Source: Lyophyllum atratum
Taxonomy: Eukaryota > Basidiomycota > Agaricomycetes > Agaricales > Lyophyllaceae
Assembly: GCA_014905825.1 (NCBI GenBank)
Contig: JACGCN010000037.1
Span: 372,001-436,000, forward strand
Reading direction: 5' to 3'
DNA: 64,000 bases
Below the pieces are notes generated by a model. The model was not told the origin of the DNA. It saw only the letters and a program-made list of their open reading frames with translations, and ran no database searches. Below are positions 12,856 through 25,338 of the stretch, piece by piece. The position numbers and the translations under genes were made by a program. Every line of letters starts with the position of its first letter. The stretch's first letter is position 1.

Positions 12856-15709
12856 ATGTCATCCCCTCGCCTCACAGGTCTCGAACGGAGAACCCAACCG
12901 ACTGTTGGCGCGAACGACGCGTCGCAGGCGTCTTCAAATCCTATCCCCAACAATAAAGCAACGCGTCCGCGAAAGCACATCAAGAAGTTGAAGGATGATC
13001 CCCAGACAGAGAAGACGGAGAGCGTTTATAGTGATGACCCAGCGCCTGCATCGTCTGGTGTGTTTGTGCCCACTATCCCAAAGTTCTCCCTAGAGAAATC
13101 TTTCCCCTCGATCCTGTCCACGGTGGGCCTGATGCAGGGATCCAAGTCTTCTGATAGCTTACGCTCACTCTCGCGAGTCTTTTCGACATGCCTTCGAACA
13201 ATCGTCCATTCCATGGACGGATTGCCGCACGATGTCCGCCTGAAACCAGAATACGAAGTGGCCCAATTTGCCGTCATCTTCTCCGGGAATTTGCTGAAAG
13301 CGGAAGTCTCCCGGCAGGCGAAAGCAAAGGACCCATCGAAGTCCAGCATCCAGATGGCTTTGGAGCTGGTCGACATGACGGTCACGAGCTTGCGCGCCTT
13401 CCTGAAAGTTGCGGAACGCATACTTGCCGAGAAAAAGCCCCTCCCAAAGCTACCACCTACTAGCCCCGCCGACCCGCCCACCCCAGTTGAATCCGCGGAG
13501 GAGGAGCCTGCACCATTGGTAAATGTTGTGGAGGAAGTCTTGAACAGCGAGGAACACTCAAAATCTGCTCCCTCCTCGCGAGAAGAAGAATCAGATACTC
13601 TACACGACCTACCAACTACGAAAAAGAAGCGAAAGCATAGTGGAAGCATCATCAGGAACATCGTCCGTCGTCGCCGAGGCAGCTCATCGAAAACCTCCAT
13701 CTTCACTCACTGCACCAAATCATCCCTTACTTTGGTTAATACGGATGCCACGGTCTGCCACGCAGAGAATTCATCGCTGCGTAGCTCTCCCAAGGAATCG
13801 TTCTCAGCGGAGGTGAAGGAACGAGCTCCAGAAATGCCATATCTCCCGCGCCAATCCGCCATCTACTACCTCGCCGACCCCTACTGTCCCGAGATCGACG
13901 TCGATATGCCTTTACCAACAGGGGATGCAGTTGCGATCCGTCTCGACCAGAACGGCGTAACGAAGGCTGCTTCTCTCACCGCCCTCGTCCGCATCCTCAC
14001 GTCGAAAGAGAGTGTAACAGACCCAGAGTTCTCCCCTACATTCTTCATCTGCTTCCGCTTCTTTACAACGCCTGCCATTTTCTTGGACGCGCTAATGAAG
14101 CGCTACGATGAACAGCCACCTCCCGACTTGGACCCAGCTCAGCTCCGTGTCTGGACGCGTGACCACATGGCAGTGCACATTCGGGTGGGGAAGACGATAT
14201 TCATGTGGCTTGATCTTTATTGGAAGCCCGAAGTGGATGTCCAGGTCCTGGAAACCCTACAGGCGTTCACGCTGGACCGCCTCGTCCATGAACTGCCTGA
14301 AGGGTTGGTCAAGGTCATCTTGGAGGGCCTTGACTTAGTTTGGGGGGATAACCCCTTGTGTCGGAGATCGAGAAAGGCGTTTGACATGGACTACATTTAC
14401 CACTATGGCGGAGTGGTCCCGATGGCACAGACCGACTTTACCATTACGATTGATGCGACCCTCCAGACCGGCTCACAGTTACTGGCTTTCGATTGTCCAG
14501 CGGGCAGAGAAATGCTTGCTCATCAGCTCACTGTCCGGGTCTCGGAGCAATTCCAGCAGATCGATCCTGAGGATGCCATTAAATATTGGCATCTCAAAGA
14601 TCACAAGACTCGTAAAGGCGAAGTCGAGGATTGGGAAGTCGGCAAGATACTCAAAGCGATTATCGAGTTTGAACGGGCGCTTTGCTCCTGGGTCACATTT
14701 TCGGTGCTGGACGAGTGCGACGCAAAGAGGCGCCGGGAGATGCTGGAGTTCTGGCTAGATATTTCTGCAGTGCGTTTAATCTTGCTTTACGACCTAGATC
14801 AGTTCATTTACTGACCTTGTGGCGTTAATAGCGCTGCCTCCGTCTCCGGAACTTTAGTGGCGCACACTGCATACTAGGGGGGCTTTCTAACGGCTCCATC
14901 ACACGGCTAAAGCGTACTGTCCTAGTAGGTTCTTTTTATTTGCGGTGCTATTGGATCACTAATATTATCCCAAGACTGTCAGTGCTTCGAGCAAGCAACA
15001 ATTCCGAGCTTTACAAAATTTCTTTGGAGGGCAAGATAATTATGCCGGTTATCGAGAGATCCTTTCCTCCGTCGAGCCTACAGTGCCTATGATCGGTACG
15101 CATTATGCGTCTGCGTTCCTTCAAACCTCATCCTGATGTCTTCGTGCAGCCCCGCTTATCCGGGATGTAGTTTCGGCGTTGGACGTTGTCCCCACATCGG
15201 TTGGGTCTACGGACGATAGCAAGGACAAAAACCTTATCAACTTATGTTCGTATCGTATCGTCACCAAAACAGTACAAGGTAATAGTTGAAGCACATCTAC
15301 TATTTGGAAACATTCTTTCTAATGCATGTTTCCTGCGACCTAGCGATGGAGAGCTGTCTCATCCCCTACAATCTCCCAAGGAGCGAGGTATTCCACACAT
15401 GGCTTGACACGGTACTACCAGGCTTCCCTTCAAACCAGGAGAACGATTTGAACGACAAATTTTATGATCAAAGGTATGTATATGTTATACCTTGCGTGGT
15501 TTCTTCGGTGGCGCTAATAGACCTCTTGACGCGTTAGCAAAAAACTTGAACTCAAAGACGAGTCTTTGAGCCACCTCGATCCATGGCTGTACACCGTAAC
15601 TGGGATGCTTGGTGCTAAGTATACCTTACACAAGCTTCCCCCACCGCCCTCATGTCGGGCACCAACGAAGAGGAAAAATCACCTTGCTTCATTCCTTAGA
15701 AGATGTTGA
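12856..15709 (+). CDS. Ras guanine-nucleotide exchange factor (RasGEF_N + CDC25-type domain)
   Basis: A very long first exon (12856 to about 14770) starts MSSPRLTGLERRTQPTVGAN. The first ~330 residues are Ser/Pro-rich with a basic stretch (KKKRKHSGSIIRNIVRRRR). The RasGEF N-terminal domain follows (LVRILTSKESVTDPEFSPTF, FFICFRFFTTPAIFLDALM), then the catalytic domain: DATLQTGSQLLAFDCPAGRE, LAHQLTVRVSEQFQQIDPED, FERALCSWVTFSVLD, and in small exons RCLRLRNFSAAHCILGGLSN (serine/glycine junction approximate), SITRLKRT and QDNYAGYREILSSVEPTVPM. The end, assembled across introns, reads ...FLRRC. The expected IPFLG-LTF stretch is replaced by VPMIAPLIRDVVSALD, so the domain is diverged; activity is inferred only. 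Known role: loads GTP on Ras at membranes. Confidence 0.82.
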
Positions 15710-16029
15710 TAACCACCTTTCTACGACGTTTTGCGTCGCCACCACATTCCTTCCGATCTATACCTTTGTATCAGTTACGACCACGCACCTTCGCGTACCA
15801 CACTCATTCTTGCCTTCCAATTCCGATCCCTCATATCAAGTAGTCCAAGTGCTGGCAATATAAAAACATGTTTGACATGACTCCTCCCCCACATGCATCG
15901 AATCGACGTGTTCGCAGAGCAAGATGCAGACATTCATACGATGGCATAATGCATAAAGTAAGTGCATAGGCTCCCGAAGCATGGCAGTCTAACCTCCCAC
16001 ACCCAGACCACAAGGCAGAAGACACTACT
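15710..16029. other. short convergent intergenic region
   Basis: 320 bp between the RasGEF and RPL17 stop codons; presumably both 3'-UTRs. Nothing else seen. Confidence 0.5.
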
Positions 16030-16885
16030 TTATGCCCGGGCAGCCTCAATCCGTCTTCTCGCAACCTGTCGCCTGTTAAGGCCGGTCAGTGAGGCCGCGA
16101 CCTTGTCGTTGCTCTTCTCGACTTCAACCTCGCTGGCAGTGAGGATGATCTCGACATGGCACGGATGACCCTGGTAAGGGTTGATGCGACCATGGGCACG
16201 GTATGTGCGGCGGCGGGTTTTCTGCGTAGGGATAGGAGTATTGGAATCAGAGCTTACAGAATAGATGGTGAGTACACACGGGGGCTTGTTGAACGACGAT
16301 GTTTTTGATGATAAGGTCTTCGGGATCAAGGTTTTTGGAGTCGGCGTTCGATTCGGCGTTCTTCAGGAGGCCCATAATGAATTTGACAGACTTCTCGGGC
16401 CAGCGACCTGTTATGTCCCTCGGTTTAGATTCGAACAGCATAGCATCCTCTGCAACTTGACGCACCTTGGGTAGCCTTGAACTCCTTCGCCTGGCTAGCC
16501 CGTCCAACACCTCCAGAGAATCGACGGAAAGGAATGACGCGCTTGTGCTCTTTCACGTCACCGAGGTAAGCGTAGGCTTTGGTGAGTTTCCAGCCTGGTA
16601 GATGTCCCATGTTAGATATCGATTTTCTCGAGGATATCGACTGCAAGTTGCGATCGGCTTTACCTGTGAGGGCGGCGGCAACTTCACGCATGTTCTTGAA
16701 GTGCGTGCGGAGGTACTCCCCCCGAGCACGGGAGGCTAAGGAATCGTGTCAGCCGAGGTTCGTGAACGACAAAATCGTCGTTTGACTGACTTTTTTCGGG
16801 GTTCGTGATGAGGGGGGCGGCGGCGTAGCGAACTGGGTACGGTCAGCATGTCAGTTAGAACGGAGGACGAGCAGCACTTACCCAT
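16030..16885 (-). CDS. RPL17: cytosolic large-subunit ribosomal protein uL22 (RPL17)
   Basis: The first coding exon is only four bases (ATG G, then donor GTAAGT); exon 2 continues [14 protein letters not shown]. Later exons encode [72 protein letters not shown] and [20 protein letters not shown], then [20 protein letters not shown] and a basic tail ending [10 protein letters not shown]. These are the diagnostic blocks of eukaryotic uL22. The gene has at least five introns, as is common for ribosomal protein genes of basidiomycetes. Known role: lines the nascent-peptide exit tunnel of the 60S subunit. Confidence 0.93.
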
Positions 16886-17247
16886 CTTGAAGTCTTGAAG
16901 TTGTCGTGCCCGATACCGAAACTATCTTGTGAGGATGCACGAGCGTGGCTGAAACCTTAATCTTGCAGTTCATCGGCGTTCTCCGAAATTGATTCCGTCA
17001 CACTTTAGTCACACACAAGCGTTACTCTCTCTTGTCCAATGTATACAGTACATGTCCATGCAGTCCTAGTTCTGACGCACGAAAGCATCTAATGTTCTTT
17101 GCCCATCCCCATCTTCTGAGTCCTCTGCTGGTCTTTAAACTAAACTCCTGGGCTTTATGGGGGTTGGGAGCTCGAAGTGTCGAAGCCTGCATAATCTATG
17201 TACACCGTACAGAGGCGCCATACCAATCATGTATGTCTATCACAAGA
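16886..17247. other. intergenic, upstream of RPL17
   Basis: Contains the RPL17 promoter; no conserved element recognised by eye. Confidence 0.4.
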
Positions 17248-17315
17248 AAAGAATACACAAGTGGTCTCGAAACATTCGACTAAAGAATACACAAGTGGCC
17301 TCGAAACATTCGACT
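17248..17315. repeat. tandem duplication of a 34-bp unit
   Basis: Two adjacent copies of a 34-bp unit (17248-17281 and 17282-17315; core AATACACAAGTGG[T/C]CTCGAA) differ at a single base. A partial third copy (CAGTGGTCTCGATA) follows at about 17321. Confidence 0.85.
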
Positions 17316-17454
17316 CGAACCAGTGGTCTCGATAGTAATCGCGACGTTTAATCTGAGGAGATGATGATGAAGCCAATTTTCAACCGCCGGCAAGCTACAC
17401 TACAGAGCTAAGAAGCGGGGATAGCTAAGTATTCGTAAAATAAAGTAAAGTATT

Positions 17455-17558
17455 AATCTGAGGAGAGAGCGCGACGTCGAATCAGGAGAATCGGGAGTTC
17501 TGTTTTTGGACTGGGTGAAGAGAGTAATTACGTTATATCCGTAACGGCTGGCGTCGAG
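17455..17558 (-). repeat. dispersed repeat, copy A (LTR-like fragment)
   Basis: Read on the minus strand this shares ordered blocks with 39848-39975: CAGCCGTTACGGATAT, GTAATTAC, CAGTCCAAAAACA, CCGATT, CTGATT and CTCCTC. Block order is kept while spacing varies, so the two are diverged copies of one interspersed element. The family identity is inferred: it resembles LTR sequence of basidiomycete retrotransposons as I remember it, but no coding part is present. Confidence 0.6.
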
Positions 17559-17996
17559 CCTATATATTGAAACATTAAGTCTCCCGCTTGGACGTTGCAG
17601 ATATGTAGCATCGGGGCAGTATGTCCTCCTATGTCCTCTCCCACGAAACGAACCCATCCCCTTGTCATCAATCGTCTCGAGGGCCGTTACTTACAATACC
17701 GACGATACATCAGTACCATTTGCCTTGAACCATACACAAATTAGAATCATTCGCATCCAGGATAATCGCCACAGTATCGGGAACGCGGACCAGGATGTTG
17801 TAAGTGATCGTGCTCACTATGTATACGGGTTGTTTCAACGAAAGTGGGAACATCGTGAGAACGTCGCGTCGAAAACGGAAAGGTGCCACTGAGGTCACGG
17901 GTCTGGGTTGGGCCGCGCCGGCACTGAGCTGTTTCGATACCGCGTCGACGGTCGTTGCCTACTCTATTTCCTGAGATTTCTGGACGCCCGTGGAGG

Positions 17997-20900
17997 ATGC
18001 CGTCTCATCTTAATGTTCCTGCGGCTAATGCCTCCTTTGGAACCGCCTCGTCCTCCACGACTCTGGTTGGCAGTGAGCCTCACGCTGGCACCTTCTCCTT
18101 CGCCGAGCTCGAAGGCAAGGATCCGACCGAACAGGTGCGGTGCAGTTGCTCTCAAACCTATCGTGGTTGAGCTCAAGACTTACGTCGACATTGCTATCCC
18201 AGCTGGAGATCTTGAACAACCAGCTTGTACTGGAGCAGCGAATCAAGGAGGGCGCCGAGAACTTCCTGGATATGGAATTGACTGTGAGTCACTTCATGGC
18301 CACCTTGCTATGCAAATCTGATTCTTTTTATTGTGATGATTTAGGAATCGCTCCGTTTACAAGTGGCGTCTGAGCTGGAGATGGCAAAGAACAGGATCGA
18401 CGCACTCATGAGACGTATCGAAGCCAGTGAGTACTGCGCCACGATCACCTACTCCCACTTATCCGATAGCAACCTCCTAGTATCTAAAAGCAAGACTAAT
18501 CAAATCAACGGTGCTATCCCACCCAAGCGCAAGGTACCTCAGCAGGATGCGAGAAGCGGAAAAGACAACATTGACAAAGGTATGGTATACCGGTAATTCG
18601 AGGTTGGAATGGTGTTTCTGAATAACTCACCAGGAGGGGAAGACTTCCGCACGGCATTAAACAACGCATCCGCCCATCTAGCAACATTGGTGTCCCTCAC
18701 GTCATCGGTGGGCACGGGACCTGCTTCAACCTCCAATCCAGCGCCAAATTCTGTAGAGACTGATCGCCAAGTGATCGAAACCATGTCGAAACTTATAGAT
18801 ATTCTCCGGCGAAATCTCCGGGTTCGATATGAGCTGAAGATCACCCAAGTCTTGCACGCGTAAGGAACCGATGATCCTTTCCAGAGAAGGAGTGATTTCG
18901 CTCACTTGATTCCCTCTATAGTGTTCTTCCATTCCTTGGCGACAGGTTTTCGAAACAAGCTCGCGCAGCAGCGTATAGGCTATTGCGACATACTCTGGTT
19001 GATTCGGAATCTGTGAAGCTGCTGGACGAGAGCCAGTCAATAGATTGGTACATTGTCAAGTGAGTTTCACTACCTCTTAGCAATGCTGGAAATAAGATTG
19101 AACGTCCCTCCTCCCTCCCTGGGAAGGTCGTTACATAGGGACAGCAAGTATAGCGTCGAGAAGGAGCAAGTTATCAAGTTGATCCGAACAATGGTCGAAA
19201 TTGGCACTGTTCATCGCGATTCCAAATCGTCAGGAGGGACAGGAGTCGTTCCTCTTTCTGAACCTATAATGCGTGCTCTCATTGCTGTCGCCGAACAACC
19301 CGAAGACCCCTTCCGGCCAATATGCATTGAAACGCTCGCCGAAATCCGTGTGTATCAGGTGTCCAGATGATCATTTTGACATTAACTCTGATGCTCCTTT
19401 TGAAGTTCTCATTGACATCGACCTAGTTTCAAGAACAGACGGCATAGGATTACTTCTACATTTGTTAGGAGACGGGCCTGTGGAGCTCATGCCTCTTCTT
19501 GCTACGACATTTCTGCATATTGTGGACTCGCCTCGGACTCGTACTTATCTGCGAGTTGGTGTCGATTTGGAGGTACATAATCCTTTTCGTTTGTCTTCTT
19601 TCGCGCATGAACATATCATTCGGATAGCTTGCGCTCTCCGCTGTAACAGATGCCTATGGAAAAGGAATCGACCATGCCGATCGGATGAGAAGTTCTGTGA
19701 AAGTTATACAATCCATGTTGCGGACGTGGAGCGGTACGTACTGATGAAAGTCAACAGCGGTAGCGTCTCATGACTTTACGATAGGACTAATGTATTTCTG
19801 CATGGATGACATGCGGGCTATCCGTTCTGTGATCGATACCCTTCGAATACCATCCCTCGATACGCGGGTAGGCTCCAATTCCCTTCGACACGTCCCTTTA
19901 CTTACGACAAGCGATGCAGGAGATCACTTTGAACATGTTCTTCGACATCCTGAACATCAAATCGCCAGAATGGTATCAAACCTTCATCGACGGTCGTCGG
20001 TTAACAAGTGTGTACATCCCGGCTCCGAAGTTGCACTTACTTTGATCTCATGGTAACACACAGTGTATCAGAAATCTCGAGACGCTCCAGAACCTCGCCC
20101 CGATTTCGATGGAAGTGATAGAGCCTACCAGACGTTCAAACTAACGGATCAGTATCTCGCGCTGCTGGTTCTAGTCTTCACTAAGGCGGGACTTTGTGAA
20201 GTGAGTTCCTTTCACAAACGGTCCATTGCGCTCACCCTAGTTTATTTCCGACAGGCGCTTTCCTGCATGCTGGAGGAATCAATCACCGGATCCAACCTAA
20301 CTCGCAAAGCTACCCTATTATTGGCGGAGGTCCTCCAGATGGCGAATCGAGTATTACCGCTTTCTATAGCAGCCAAAATCCAGGTATGCATCATAGTAGG
20401 ACACGGAATTCCGTCTTCTGATCTATATTTGATAGGCAATACCTGAGCTGTTCGATATGGCGACCCATTATAGCGATGGAGAGCACCGCATAGTCGGGAC
20501 GTCGGCCATGTCAGCTATTGACAGCTTCAATCGTAACCGGACGCGGTTACAGCCGAGCGCTTTGAAGACCAACCGCCCAAGGTCGACTCCGTGCCCGTAA
20601 CACAGTGTTCTAAATATCTGACGACGTGTTTAGGGCGAACTCTGTAGAAGACGCTGTGCGTCGTGGACAGAGACAGGTCGAGCAGGTCAAGTTGAAGATG
20701 AGCATGCAAATGGACGACAAGACTTTCCAGTCTTCGCTACTTGAAACTCAAGTGAATTTTCATAATCTGCTTCCCATCCCGGTCTAATAGGTTATATAGG
20801 TAATGCTGACCAAAGACTATACAAAATGGCACTTCGAGACGCTCCAGGAACTGATTGAGGGCCCCTTGCTCAATCCGAAACGGATGGAAGAAGCCATTAA

Positions 20901-23407
20901 AGTATCTCGGTTTGTGCGGCGACTCATGTCCTTCTTCCATCCTTTCAGTCACCGGTTCTCCGACATGCTTAGAATCAAGGTTCGTTCCGATCACCTCATA
21001 CTATTATTCGGCATCTGAGACCGAGCCATTACATAGTCCAACACCAAGTGGGTGCGCCTCGGGTGCTCACTGCTGTCGACCCTCATGGCCAGCCCGGACG
21101 GTGTACGCTACCTTGCAACCGAAGATCAGTTCCTTACGCAGATCGTCAAAAGCTTCGCACAACTTGATCCCGTATGTCAAAATACAGAGTTGTGCTTTAT
21201 GTGGGGTGCCAATACAGTATCTCCCTTTTCATTATAGTTTAATGGCGTGCCCGATTCGGATCCGGTATTCTCCAAGAAACGCGTCGCGGATACCTTGACA
21301 TATGGGTATCTGGAGATGCTGGGGACATTAAGCAAATACAAGGAAGGCATAGAGTGAGTAACTGACTTCTATCCATTGGACTGCTTTATTGATTTGAATG
21401 TGTAGGCTCCTGGAAAAGTTCAAAGTATTTACGGCGTTTTACCACCTGAGCGAATTGCGGAGTCGAGAAGACTTGATCAAAGGGATTATCGAGAATCTCG
21501 ATTACAACATGTACGTCGCAACTGCTTTTGCCGTTTGTCCGAATTTGACTCTGTATACTGATAGCGACGGCCATCCCCGGATTGTCTTGTCCAAGGCACT
21601 CACCTCTAGTTACAAGGTATGGTCCGGCTTTTGTGCTCTGTGCCATGTTGGACTAAAACGTTAATCAGCACATCCGTCTCTATGCCACACAACACTTGGG
21701 CGAATTGATTCGGGGATCTGCCACCGCCAATGCCTGGACCCTTCGACTTCTTCTCACGCAGCTGTATGACCCGGCACCTGAAGTCTGCGAACTTGCTGTA
21801 CACTTCCTTGAGGAAGTGTGTGAGGACAGGGATATTCTGCAGCTGGTGGTCGAGATGCAGCCTACGATGGACCATCTTGGAGAGATCGGACATCCTCTGC
21901 TGCTCAAGTGAGTTCGTATGAAGTGTCTCGAATTTGGTTTTGATGATGGAACAGATTCATGTCGACGCCCATGGGCTTCCGCTATCTCTACGATGCTGGG
22001 TACATCGATCGAGAAATGGACATGTGGTTCAATGTGAGTACCCTGTGCAATGCTCTGATTCTTCTGGCTCATAACCTCTCTACAGGAAAGGAACATCTAC
22101 TATGTCGTTCAAGTGGAAGTGTTCCTCGCCAAGGTGTTCAATAACGTCACCGACGAGGAGGATGATATTCTGTACGTCGATCGACTCATCTATGAAGCAA
22201 GCAATCGCTGAGCTCGCATTATAGGTCATTTGAAGGCACGGTACCACCACATTTCTACGGGGAGATGGCCAAAACGGAGCTTGGGTGCCAAATCTTGCAG
22301 GAGAAGGGCCACTTCACAGAGTTCTCGCAGTTCATACAGAAACACAGCGAGGAGAGTGAAGATATGGAGTTGATCATGAAGCTCAAGAGTATTCTGTGGG
22401 CAGTGGTATGCGTTGTACTTCTCCGTATATTTTGCTCTTACTCAGAACGTCTGCGACATAGGGCAATGTTGGATCAACGGAGGGAGGTCTCCCATTCTTA
22501 GAGGAGGAGGAAATCATTCCAGCCGTTCTGGCGATTGCTGAAAAGTCTCCTGTTCCTTCGATTCGCGGGTGAGCACGCAATTGTTTATCAACTAGCGAAA
22601 TCTTTACCGCTGAGATAGTACATGCTTCTTTGTGCTCGGCCTCATATCTTCGACATCTCAAGGTTCTGAAATCCTCAATGATTATCACTGGGAGGCTACA
22701 CTCGATCCTTTAGGCATGCCAACTGGATTGTGCGTACCTTCGGATTACGAGGCGTTCACCACAGTATGTGCCTCTGAAATCTTGCTCTCCATCACCGCCT
22801 AAAAGTGTCTAGATACCCTCATGGACGCCGATCGCTATCGACAAGACTGAGTGTCGTCTGATACCCCCGACTGCTGAGGCTGAAATTGAAGTGATCACTG
22901 CCATACAAAATTTGGCCAACACCGTCATCGCAAATGCGGCGTCGCGATCGCTAGCGAGGTATTCCCCTCCCATAAACATGTCCCTTTGTTTATTCATTTT
23001 GCGTTCACAGGATGAAATCTCGACCTGAGTACCGTCATATCTTCACTTCGCCTGCCATGTTCTACCGAGCACTTCACATCATCTCCTCTCAACGGTATCG
23101 CCTTCCCACCCGACGATATATCGTCGATCTATTCAACCTGGAGTTGAACCAAGAGCTGGTGATCAAGCTGAAGCAGTCGGCATCTGTGTTGAAAGTGCAT
23201 CCGTCGTACAAAATGTCGGCGTCGGACACGAGCCGTCTCAGCATGTTTGGACCCCTGGGTCGGCCACGGAGGACATCGATCAGCGATGATGAAGAGGACG
23301 AGCTGGATCCACCCACCACGACCGCTGCTCCCGGGGAACCGCAGCAACCCGTCATCACGCTACAGCCAGTCCACAAGGTTGTTGGCTTCGAGATAGAAGT
23401 CAGGTGA
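17997..23407 (+). CDS. RICTOR/Avo3/Ste20(pombe)-like TORC2 subunit with N-terminal HR1-like coiled coil
   Basis: The largest gene here, with many introns. The start is uncertain: the ATG at 17997 (MPSHLNVPAANASFG) lies just after an in-frame stop, so an upstream exon is possible. Near the N-terminus a heptad-rich segment (LEILNNQLVLEQRIKEGAEN ... SELEMAKNRIDALMRRIEA) resembles an HR1/REM-1 repeat. RICTOR blocks follow: RAAAYRLLRHTLVDSESVKL, SLHRDSKYSVEKEQVIKLIR, GLLLHLLGDGPVELMPLL, TFKLTDQYLALLVLVFTKAG, HIRLYATQHLGELIRGSATA, FMSTPMGFRYLYDAGYIDRE and SIRGTCFFVLGLISSTSQGS. The C-terminus is variable and Ser/Asp/Glu-rich. Known role: scaffold of TOR complex 2, controlling AGC kinases, actin and sphingolipids at the plasma membrane. 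Confidence 0.88.
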
Positions 23408-23647
23408 TCCTTGGTTTCTTTCATTGACAATTTGAACAATGCTTCTTCTTTGTTATGTATTGGTATGCATTAGGGACTTGTAACATATATTTTTATTGTT
23501 GTACAGATAGACTTCAATCTACGGACTGGTACTGGTGCAAACGGTTGTGGCTGTGTGAAGAGCTTTGTGTTGTGCTGCTGAAGCACGCTTTCCAAACATC
23601 GCGACACAACCTCCCGGGAGTGGATCGCATCAGACCAACTCTCCGCC

Positions 23648-24411
23648 ATGTCGCTGCTCCAGGTCTGTAAACTCGCAGCCAGAGCGCCAACTCTTCGCTC
23701 TTCTGCGGCACTTAGCCGTGGTATGGCCATAAACTCTCCGGCTGCCCCAACCACGGTGGACAAGAAGGAACCGTCGGACATTGCTGCACCCGCCCAGCCT
23801 CCTCGCGATGTTATGGTCGCAGATGTCATCAGCGGTGCTCCCAGTGCGTTCAACTCATTTGTCTTTACCGAAGCGAGACTTAACCTTCTGTTTCCAGCTG
23901 AATTGCGCCACCGGACCGTACGGGTGTATCAGCCCACCCAAAGCACAATGCAGAGCGGCGGAGCCAAGTCAGATCGTTGGCGGATAGACTTCGACATCTT
24001 GCCAGGTGGTGGACGCTGGGAGAACCCCATGATTGGATATGCGAGCTCGTGAGCAGACTATGCGACCGCACCTCCGTTTCATGTCAGCTAAATCGCTATG
24101 TGCTGCCTTTTAGTGCCGACTACGTGCAAGGAACGCGCATAATGTTCCGGACGAAGGAGGACGCTGTTCACTTCGCTGAGAAGCAAGGTATGTTTGCGCG
24201 TAATTCAGAGACGCCCGGTGCGATATTGATGACTGTTCGACAGGTTGGGATTACTATGTGTATGTATTTATTGAGCCTTGCGCACAATCACGCATCTTCA
24301 TGCTTGCATTTCTACAGTCAAACCCCGCCGGTGAAGCGTATCCCACCCAAGAACTACTCCGAGAATTTCCTGTATCGCCCAGGGAAACTCAGGATTGTGA
24401 GGACGAAGTAG
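23648..24411 (+). CDS. NADH:ubiquinone oxidoreductase 18/21-kDa subunit (NDUFS4 homologue)
   Basis: Starts MSLLQVCKLAARAPTLRSSA, a likely mitochondrial presequence. The ETC complex I subunit core follows: APTELRHRTVRVYQPTQSTM (joined over an intron GTGCGT...TTCCAG), DRWRIDFDILPGGGRWENPM, IGYASSADYVQGTRIMFRTK, EDAVHFAEKQGWDYYV and the conserved end PKNYSENFLYRPGKLRIVRT. About four introns. Known role: accessory subunit at the interface of the N- and Q-modules of complex I. It lies 240 bp downstream of RICTOR on the same strand with its own start context. Confidence 0.92.
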
Positions 24412-25338
24412 ACAGCTCCGCATGTGGCTCTCACCATAGACACGGTTGTCCGAACGGCTACGTTAATCGTATTACGACAACAGAGATGTCGATGCACCTC
24501 AATGAGCTTTCTTTTTTCGGCAGGTGGACTGTTCAAGCAGTTCGAAGGATTTGTCCTCCCTCGCCCTTTCTTTTCGGTTTGGCCCTGGGTCGCTGGCGCT
24601 TTACCTAACCGAGTGCCCACTTATTCTCCGAACGGCATTCGTGAAGTAGAGACAGAACGTCTCCCGGAATATTGTTCCGTAGGTCATTGGAAGAGCAGAT
24701 CCGCGGCTACCTACGCCAGACAGTGCTTGTCTTGCGGACGGAAGACAGAAACGTAAATGATACATAGGAGGCCGAGAAGGGTGGCCGCACCAGGTAGATG
24801 CCAGTGGTGGTTGATACCAAAGATCAAGAGCTAAGCAGGACATCCAAGGACTCACTGGATGGTAAGTGTCGGTTGTCGAGAAGAAAGGCTCCGGAGACGA
24901 TTAGTGTCTGGCTCACTATCGAGTGGCTGAGCGACTCAGACCTGGCCGACATTTCTCTGTTCGATAGTTTGGCAGGTCTGGTTGACCCTCCAGAGCTCCT
25001 TAGTCCGTGAAATTCGGCCCTCCGGGTGGTAGCACTGCGTTCGGAAGCAAGACGCATGCAATTGAGCTGGACTGTCTTTACTAACAAATACGAGGAACAT
25101 GTCCAGAAGTAGCGACGCGTTGGCGAGCCTCGTTGTCACTTCCTAACGTGTATAAAGTGCTGGGAGATTCTGGCATTGTCCTCCAACCTCGAAGCACGCG
25201 CATATGTACGAGACAGTGCGTCGCGTACCTAGAAGTGACACTGTGCTTCCTGGCTCTACGGATGACTCGAAGGACGCAGGTAACATCATTTGTCTATATT
25301 TTGATTGAGCATTGGGGGCCGCTGAACAGGCACCCTCA
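24412..25338. other. unresolved region, no gene confidently assigned
   Basis: Starts as NDUFS4 3'-UTR. On the minus strand near 24720-24830 a short hydrophobic stretch (GAATLLGLLCIIYVSV) resembles a membrane helix, but I cannot chain it to neighbouring exons. On the plus strand 24798-25010 has an ATG-initiated 70-codon frame (MPVVVDTKDQELSRTSKDSL) without recognisable motif. Either strand could hold a short multi-exon or decaying gene. Confidence 0.3.

Noticed and set aside
17710..17898. 62-codon minus frame upstream of RICTOR
   Set aside because: Starts with GTG and shows no family similarity; treated as chance.
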